Positions 6,151 through 10,904 of a stretch of DNA of 10,904 bases are shown here, one piece after another. Numbering within the stretch: position 1 is the first letter of the stretch; every line of letters begins with the position of its first letter. The stretch is from Phycisphaeraceae bacterium (GTDB lineage Bacteria > Planctomycetota > Phycisphaerae > Phycisphaerales > Phycisphaeraceae), in assembly GCA_020850375.1 (NCBI GenBank), contig JADZET010000346.1:1-10904 (forward strand), written 5' to 3'. Under the pieces are notes generated by a model. The model did not search any database. It worked only from the letters and a program-made list of their open reading frames with translations, and was not told the origin of the DNA. The translations under genes and the position numbers were made by a program.

Positions 6151-7224
6151 TCACGGTGTCTGACGGGCGAACATCTGCTCCCGGCCATACGAGCCGGTGT
6201 TGTAGTAGAGCGTCATTTTGCCATCCGGTGTCGGCAGGAGGTAGTGCCGCCAGAGATTGACGCCCTCGCCATCCTGCACCGCTTCCGGGGGGACGGCCTC
6301 GATGCGCTCGATGGGCTCAGGCATCACCGTCCAGCCGGTGACGGGCCAGGCCTCGGGCGTGTAAGCCCAGCCGCCGAGGCTCGGGGCCGGCTCGCGCATG
6401 TGGGGGTTCTGCTCCAGGGGCGCGGGCGGCGTGGGGCTGGCGTTGATCAGGGCGAACCATCCGCCGTGTGCCGCGGGCAGGATCTGGAACCCCCCGATCC
6501 AGCCGGCCGTCCAGTGCCGGGGGTCGGCCGCGGGCCGGAGGATGGGGCCGAGCTTTTTCGCCGTGGTTTGACCCGGATCCAGGAGGGCCGCCGCGCTGCT
6601 CGAACCCCAGGGCGAGTGAGGCGGATCCGCCTGGGCCTGCCGGGGATAGCCCATATAGAAGATCAGGATGGTCTGCCGCTCGGGCATCCACCAGGCGGTG
6701 GGCGCGTCGGCGTGGTTGCCGTCGAATGCGTCGGCCCGGCCCGGTTCGACGATCGGGTGGCGATGAACGTGCCAGGGACCGTCGAGGCTCGGGGCCGTGG
6801 CGGCCTGGACGGTCTTGTGCGACCCGCCGACGTAGAAGAGCCAGTAGCGGCCGTCGACGCGCACGGGCAGGCCGGGACGAGCGGGGTCCATCAGGATCCA
6901 GGGTTTGTGCGGATTGCTCAGGAGGTCCTGGGGATTGTCGAACGCGATCGGCCCGAGCTTCCGCCACGCCCCGCGACCGATGGCCTCGCAGGATTGACTC
7001 AGGGCCTGCCCGATGCCGCAGGCTGGGCCGGCCTCTCTCCCGCCCATCGCGAAATAGAACATCCGCCACGCCATGACACGCTCGTCCCACACGATGCAGG
7101 GATCGCCGGTGACGTGGACGTCGAAGCTGCCCGCCTCTCCACGCGGCAGGACGCAACCCAATCGCCGCCAGGAGGTAGGCGGTTGCACGAATCCCTGCCA
7201 GACACCGTCAGCCATCGATGGCAT
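6151..7224 (-). CDS. Five-bladed beta-propeller protein, glycoside-hydrolase-like (GH43/GH32/GH130 clan)
   Basis: A 357-residue protein without a signal peptide. Five blade-like strands are visible in order: WRMFYFAMGG (53-62), YWLFYVGG (127-134), ILIFYMGYP (186-194), WFALINAS near the middle of the C-terminal half, and MTLYYNTGSYG close to the end. Together with GDPCIVWDE (40-48), HKPWILMDP (106-114) and DGNHADAPTAWW (168-179), this fits the five-bladed propeller shared by GH32, GH43, GH68 and GH130 enzymes. Acidic candidates for the active site are Asp41, Asp113 and Asp168/Asp173, but I cannot assign them. ATG at 7224 is chosen because AAGGG lies about 7 nt upstream; a TTG at 7242 and an ATG at 7215 are weaker. 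It likely heads a two-gene unit with the SGNH esterase. Substrate is unknown and enzymatic activity is inferred. Confidence 0.72.
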   Translation of the reverse strand: MPSMADGVWQGFVQPPTSWRRLGCVLPRGEAGSFDVHVTGDPCIVWDERVMAWRMFYFAMGGREAGPACGIGQALSQSCEAIGRGAWRKLGPIAFDNPQDLLSNPHKPWILMDPARPGLPVRVDGRYWLFYVGGSHKTVQAATAPSLDGPWHVHRHPIVEPGRADAFDGNHADAPTAWWMPERQTILIFYMGYPRQAQADPPHSPWGSSSAAALLDPGQTTAKKLGPILRPAADPRHWTAGWIGGFQILPAAHGGWFALINASPTPPAPLEQNPHMREPAPSLGGWAYTPEAWPVTGWTVMPEPIERIEAVPPEAVQDGEGVNLWRHYLLPTPDGKMTLYYNTGSYGREQMFARQTP

Positions 7225-7330
7225 GCCAACACCCTTGTGCAAGTGGCCCGATGGATTCCTGTCGAGGTCACCAGAGGGTAACGGGGGGTCGCCAGAAAAC
7301 CAGGCCTCACATCCCTACGCGACCGGTTGT

Positions 7331-8746
7331 TCAGGAGGATTTCCTGATCGCACGCCATGCCCGCAGGGCTTCGTCCCTTGCCTGCGCGTGGTCCACGATC
7401 GGCTGAGGGTATGGACCCTTCTCACCCGGCGATCGCAGCTCCGGCACCCAGTGGCGGACGTATCGGGCCTCAGGATCAAATTTCTTCTCTTGTGCTGCGG
7501 GGTTGAAGACGCGGAAATAGGGGGCGGCATCGGCCCCGCAGCCGGACACCCACTGCCAGCCGAAGGTGTTGCTGGCCGCGTCGGCGTCCACGAGCGTGTC
7601 CCAGAACCACCGCGCCCCCTCGAGCCAGTGGATGCGCAGGTCCTTGGTCAGGAAGGAGCCGACGATCATGCGGGCGCGGTTGTGCATCCAGCCCGTGGTC
7701 CAGAGCTGCCGCATCCCCGCGTCGACGATCGGGTAGCCCGTCCGTCCCTTCCGCCAGGCCCGCAGGTGCTTGTCATCATCCCGCCAGGCGAAGCTGGAGA
7801 ATGAGCGGTTGAGCGGCTGATCCATCGTCCAGGGGAAATGGAACAGCACGTGATGGGCGAACTCCCGCCAGACGAGCTGCCTGCGCCAGGCCTCGCAGCC
7901 GGGGCGGGCTGTGGAGGACCTCGATGCGCGACGGAGCGTCTCGTGCCAGACACGCCTGACGCCGATCTGCCCCCAGTGCAGGTAGGGCGAGAGCCGGCTT
8001 ACCCCATCGCCGGGCTCACCCCCCGACTCCCCCACCGCCAGTGCATCGCGCTGCCGGCCGTAGTCAGCCGCCTTGTCCTTGAGGAAACGCGACAAAACCG
8101 CGTGGGCGCCCCGTTCGCTGATGTCCCAACGTTCGAGGATACCCTGATCCCACCGCACGACCGGACGGAGTTCGAGAGAATCGATCGGGAGGGAAGCTGC
8201 TTTCTTCCACGCCTGTCCCCAGGATCGATCGGCCGAGGCATCCGTTACCTCGGGCTTGGCCACGTCGAGCTTCTCAACCGCCCTCCAATAGGGCGTGAAC
8301 ACGCGGTAAGGCGTGCCGCCGCCGGTGCGCACCTGGCCCGGCTCGTGGAGAAGATTCCCCTGGAAGCTCCGCGTCTGAAGCCCGGCATGGCTCAGAGCCT
8401 TCTCTACCTCGGCCTCCTGCTGAATCGACCAGGGCTCGTAGCGGCGTGTCCAGAAGATGGATACGGCACCGATCTTCTTCGCCACGTCCAGCAGCTCATC
8501 TGCGGCACCGCCCCGGCGCAGGACCAGATGCGTCCCTCGCTGACGCAAAGAACGATCCAGGTTGACCAGCGCCTCATGCAACCACACCCGAGCGGCCGCG
8601 CCGGGTGACCATCCCCCCTCTTCCTCGGGGCTCCAGACGTATACCCCAACCACCGGCCCCCCCTCGGCCAGCGCAGCGGACACCGCCGGCTGATCGGCCA
8701 GCCGCAAGTCCTTGCGGAACCAGATGATCGCCGCCCCCTTGGCCAC
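7331..8746 (-). CDS. phr: Deoxyribodipyrimidine photolyase, class I (FAD-dependent)
   Basis: A 471-residue light-driven repair enzyme that splits UV-induced pyrimidine dimers using reduced FAD. Length matches class I photolyases. The N-terminal antenna domain starts AAIIWFRKDLRLADQ. The FAD domain includes RLSPYLHWGQIG, QLVWREFAHHVLFHFP, and from about 336 TGYPIVDAGMRQLWTTGWMHNRARM. It continues with DADAASNTFGWQW (387-399) and GADAAPYFRVFNP. Asp387/Asp389, Asn393 and Trp397 align with E. coli Asp372/Asp374, Asn378 and Trp382, of the FAD pocket and electron-transfer chain, so the enzyme should be active. Whether a 6-4 or CPD specificity applies is not certain, but the pattern fits CPD. GTG at 8746 is chosen because GAGGG lies about 8 nt upstream and homology begins there. 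It follows yggS by 43 nt, so both are likely in one transcript. Confidence 0.96.
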   Translation of the reverse strand: MAKGAAIIWFRKDLRLADQPAVSAALAEGGPVVGVYVWSPEEEGGWSPGAAARVWLHEALVNLDRSLRQRGTHLVLRRGGAADELLDVAKKIGAVSIFWTRRYEPWSIQQEAEVEKALSHAGLQTRSFQGNLLHEPGQVRTGGGTPYRVFTPYWRAVEKLDVAKPEVTDASADRSWGQAWKKAASLPIDSLELRPVVRWDQGILERWDISERGAHAVLSRFLKDKAADYGRQRDALAVGESGGEPGDGVSRLSPYLHWGQIGVRRVWHETLRRASRSSTARPGCEAWRRQLVWREFAHHVLFHFPWTMDQPLNRSFSSFAWRDDDKHLRAWRKGRTGYPIVDAGMRQLWTTGWMHNRARMIVGSFLTKDLRIHWLEGARWFWDTLVDADAASNTFGWQWVSGCGADAAPYFRVFNPAAQEKKFDPEARYVRHWVPELRSPGEKGPYPQPIVDHAQARDEALRAWRAIRKSS

Positions 8747-8789
8747 GTGCGACGCCCTCTTGTGATGTTCTGCGGCCGATGCGCCGCGA

Positions 8790-9743
8790 TCACTGGCCCT
8801 CGAACAGCGACGCGCCTCCGTAGACCATGTTCGCGCCGAACTCGACGGCCCTTTCGAGGTTCGACTCGTCGCCCATGGCCAGGATGTTGAACGTCGGGCC
8901 GCCGATCTTGGCCGACTGGATGTCGCCGAAGATCTCGGCGCAACGGGCCAGGGCGGAATCGAGCTCCTCGCCCTCGAGTGTGCGCTGGGGCATGAAGCAG
9001 ACGCCGCGCAGGCGGAGGTGGACCATCGAGTCAATCTGCTCGGCCAGGTGGATGGCGGCCGGCGGGGCGACGCCGCGATCCTGACCGTCGCTGGCGGCGT
9101 TGATCTGCAGCAGCACTTCAAAGGTCTGCGGCTCGCCGGCGCCGCCACGGCCCGCACCGCGTCCACGCGGCGGGGTGGGTGCTTCGCTGAGCCCATCGAA
9201 CAGGCCGGTCGGCGCCGACGTGTTCTCGGTCATGGGTGACTCGGACGCATCGCCGGGCTCAGCGGGAGCTCCGCCGTCGAGTCGGCCGGCGTAGAGGTGC
9301 AGGTCCTCGGCCACACGGAGGTTGTCCACGCTGTGCACCAACCGGACGATGCTGGCCATGCTGCGGATGCGGTTGCGGGGCATCGGGCCGAGCATGTGCC
9401 ATCGCACCTGGTCGGGCACCTGAGGGCCCTCGGAACCCGATGCGCTATGCCCGACGCCCACCGGTCGCCCGCGCACACGAGAGAGAAACCGCCGCCGGCC
9501 CAGGAATTCCTGCAGGCCCAGGGCGCGCTGCGGCAGGTGCTGGATGTTGGACTCGGCCAGGTCGGCCTGCCCCCACTCCACGAGCTGGCGGATCTGGTCC
9601 GGGCTGGCCTGGTCGGTCTTGACCACCAGCAACACCTGATCCGCCCGCCGCCCGCCGCGGCCCGCGGCCTCCGCCACGCCCTCGGTCAGACGACGGTAGC
9701 GATCACGCAGACGACTCGACTCCGTTCGAGAAAGCGTTTCCAT
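8790..9743 (-). CDS. yggS: YggS/PLPBP-family pyridoxal-phosphate-binding protein with a long insert
   Basis: PLPBP proteins bind pyridoxal phosphate through a lysine and help balance vitamin B6 and amino-acid pools. This one has 317 residues against about 230 in the family. Lys42 in LLVVKTDQA matches the PLP lysine of the VSKT motif. ADLAESNIQHL (60-70) replaces the usual GENRVQE, VRWHMLGPMPRNRI (113-126) matches WHFIGHLQxNK, and VHSVD (136-140) is conserved. The end FNILAMGDESNLERAVEFGANMVYGGASLF matches the phosphate-binding C-terminus, with MGDES in place of MGMS. The extra length is mostly a Pro/Gly/Arg/Ser-rich insert (about 155-205) without predicted structure. ATG at 9743 is chosen; a GTG at 9749 is possible. 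It is followed by phr after 43 nt. Family is secure; retained PLP binding is likely but unproven. Confidence 0.88.
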   Translation of the reverse strand: METLSRTESSRLRDRYRRLTEGVAEAAGRGGRRADQVLLVVKTDQASPDQIRQLVEWGQADLAESNIQHLPQRALGLQEFLGRRRFLSRVRGRPVGVGHSASGSEGPQVPDQVRWHMLGPMPRNRIRSMASIVRLVHSVDNLRVAEDLHLYAGRLDGGAPAEPGDASESPMTENTSAPTGLFDGLSEAPTPPRGRGAGRGGAGEPQTFEVLLQINAASDGQDRGVAPPAAIHLAEQIDSMVHLRLRGVCFMPQRTLEGEELDSALARCAEIFGDIQSAKIGGPTFNILAMGDESNLERAVEFGANMVYGGASLFEGQ

Positions 9744-9750
9744 GGCCACA

Positions 9751-9779
9751 AGAATACCCCCCCCAGGCCGATTTGTCTG
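9751..9779 (-). promoter_or_regulatory. Weak candidate promoter of yggS-phr
   Basis: On the minus strand CAGACA (9774-9779) and TATTCT (9751-9756) are 17 nt apart, each with four consensus matches. The spacer contains eight G in a row. If real, transcription would start at or next to the ATG at 9743, giving a leaderless mRNA. A promoter is needed because a terminator separates yggS from the upstream gene, but this match is weak. Confidence 0.25.
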
Positions 9780-9810
9780 CCCGCCCCGCCGCCGGGAGCG
9801 ACCGATCGGA

Positions 9811-9851
9811 AAAGAAAAACCCAGGCCGACCTCATCGATCGACCCGGGTTT
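9811..9851 (-). terminator. Intrinsic terminator after the DUF4203-like gene
   Basis: AAACCC (9817-9822) pairs with GGGTTT (9846-9851), extended by GG/CC (9824-9825 with 9843-9844). On the minus strand it is followed by TTTTTCTTTTCC. It lies about 30 nt past the stop of the membrane-protein gene. The loop is large, but the T-tract is good. Confidence 0.7.
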
Positions 9852-9880
9852 GGAGACAAGGGTAAATGGGCAACCCCGCG

Positions 9881-10615
9881 CTACTTCTTCGCTGCCGCGC
9901 CACCGGACGAGGCCATGGGCTTCTGCGTGTGCTGGAGGATGGCGCCGATCACGGCCGGCACCAGCACCAGGATCGGCAGGATCGCCGCGTGGGCCGAGAT
10001 GCTGTTGGTGATCGGCTGCCGCCAGTTGGGGATCTGGATCAAGAGGGCCATGACCCCGAAGATGATCAGCGTCGACCCGCTGACGGTGGTGAAGAAGACC
10101 ACGGAGAACTTGAAGAGGATAAAGGCCAGCATCCCGAAGATGATCAGGCCCATCAGGGCGCCGATCCAGTAGTTGCCCGCCGCCGCCTCGGCCGTCGGGC
10201 CGTGCACCGCCGCCTTGATGATCGAGGTCCAGGCATTGGCCCCGATGAAGGCCCCGGTCAGCCCGCCAAACACCGCCATCGCGTACTTCATCAGCGGCAT
10301 GCACGTCACCGCCAGGAGCACGCCCAGGCAGCCGGCGACGATGTACTCGGCGTTGATCTTCTGCCCCACGTAGTAGCCCGCCAGCAGCCCCATGATCAGC
10401 CCGGCCGCCACGATCACCCAGCGGTGCAGGTTGTACCCGTTGAGCAGGCAGACCAGCCCGGCGATCATGAACACCACCGCCCAGACGATCGACAGCGACT
10501 GCAGGTGCTGGAGGATGTCCTGCGGGTGGGCCAGGGCGTCGGGCCGGGAGAAGATCCCGTTGATCAGTTCGATGACGTTCCGGGGCGACCCTGACTGTTG
10601 CAGCAGCATGAGCAT
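9881..10615 (-). CDS. Seven-helix membrane protein, DUF4203/TMEM198-like
   Basis: A 244-residue integral membrane protein of unknown function. After a 40-residue soluble start there are about seven hydrophobic segments at 42-60, 65-84, 90-108, 112-128, 149-167, 170-194 and 209-228. Several are glycine-rich (for example AGLIMGLLAGYYVG and GGLTGAFIGANAW), which allows tight helix packing. The tail ends in a small Ala/Gly/Lys stretch. The order and glycine pattern resemble DUF4203/TMEM198-like proteins, but I hold this family assignment loosely. GGAG lies about 8 nt before the ATG at 10615. It follows another membrane-protein gene by 65 nt on the same strand, so the two are probably co-transcribed, and a terminator follows it. 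No catalytic or transport motif is visible. Confidence 0.78.
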   Translation of the reverse strand: MLMLLQQSGSPRNVIELINGIFSRPDALAHPQDILQHLQSLSIVWAVVFMIAGLVCLLNGYNLHRWVIVAAGLIMGLLAGYYVGQKINAEYIVAGCLGVLLAVTCMPLMKYAMAVFGGLTGAFIGANAWTSIIKAAVHGPTAEAAAGNYWIGALMGLIIFGMLAFILFKFSVVFFTTVSGSTLIIFGVMALLIQIPNWRQPITNSISAHAAILPILVLVPAVIGAILQHTQKPMASSGGAAAKK

Positions 10616-10680
10616 GGTCCGTACTCCTTAGCGCAGGTCCACCCCTCGCCCGAGGTTCAACGCCCCTCCTAGCAGTTCAC

Positions 10681-10904
10681 TTACTTTCTATCGGCCTTCG
10701 CCCGCAAGAGCGTCCACTGCACGACGATCCCGACCACGGTTATCAGACCTATGGCCGCGGCCGCCTGGCGGGGATCTTCGAGCCACAGGCCCAGATTCGT
10801 CCGTGCGCCGTCCCCGCTGCCGAGGTAGCCCAGCCGGTCAAGCTGGCCCGCGGCGACGACCATCATGGCCGCCCCGATCAGCGCCCCGGCCGCCGACGCC
10901 GCCC
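10681..10904 (-). CDS. C-terminal end of a small membrane protein (runs off the window)
   Basis: The last 74 codons of a gene that begins beyond the right edge; the frame stays open to position 10904. Two hydrophobic segments are visible: an Ala/Gly-rich one ending AAMMVVAAG, and AAAIGLITVVGIVVQWTLL followed by a basic end RAKADRK. Between them is a short polar loop LGYLGSGDGARTNLGLWLED. The basic end suggests a cytoplasmic C-terminus. Internal ATGs near 10866 are not taken as the start, since the upstream codons continue the same hydrophobic helix. I do not recognise the family. It likely belongs to one unit with the DUF4203-like gene 65 nt downstream. Confidence 0.62.
   Translation of the reverse strand, partial: AASAAGALIGAAMMVVAAGQLDRLGYLGSGDGARTNLGLWLEDPRQAAAAIGLITVVGIVVQWTLLRAKADRK

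Noticed and set aside
6244..7281. Plus-strand open frame of 345 codons
   Set aside because: It is antisense to the propeller gene, has the composition of a GC-rich shadow frame and no recognisable motif.
8747..9196. Upstream extension of the photolyase reading frame
   Set aside because: It overlaps yggS in another frame; photolyase homology begins at the GTG at 8746, which has its own ribosome site.
9744..10304. Upstream extension of the yggS reading frame
   Set aside because: It is the shadow frame of the DUF4203-like gene and crosses a terminator.

Overview
The window reads as an ordinary stretch of a GC-rich bacterial chromosome, most likely Planctomycetota (Phycisphaerae-like), though Verrucomicrobiota cannot be excluded. 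Reasons: three PEP-CTERM surface proteins, one with a CHRD domain, sit beside an S10 ribosomal operon with unusually long spacers, and there is a divergent YggS protein. This is inference from gene content. No mobile element, CRISPR array or phage gene is visible, and I found no convincing new multi-gene system.

Region 1 (1-1900, minus strand) is the start of the S10 operon: rpsJ, rplC and the first 98 codons of rplD, which runs off the left edge. A good promoter (TTGACA, 16-nt spacer, TAAACT) lies upstream of rpsJ, with a leader that can fold in mutually exclusive ways. A strong 13-bp hairpin terminator separates it from the next gene.

Region 2 (1922-5057) holds three exported proteins that end in PEP-CTERM sorting signals: a CHRD protein on the minus strand and two unrelated proteins on the plus strand. 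They are probably processed by an exosortase encoded elsewhere.

Region 3 (5160-5450) is non-coding. It has a tRNA-Pro(GGG) with its own promoter and a near-perfect symmetric terminator. Next to it is a 94-nt imperfect palindrome whose arms are built from a tandem 16-nt unit; this is the most unusual non-coding signal here.

Region 4 (5464-10904, minus strand) reads from right to left. It starts with the end of a membrane protein, then a seven-helix DUF4203-like membrane protein and a terminator. Next come a YggS/PLPBP-family protein with a long insert and a class I DNA photolyase, closely spaced. Last are a five-bladed beta-propeller protein resembling glycosidases and an SGNH esterase. The last two are likely co-transcribed and may act together on an acylated carbohydrate.
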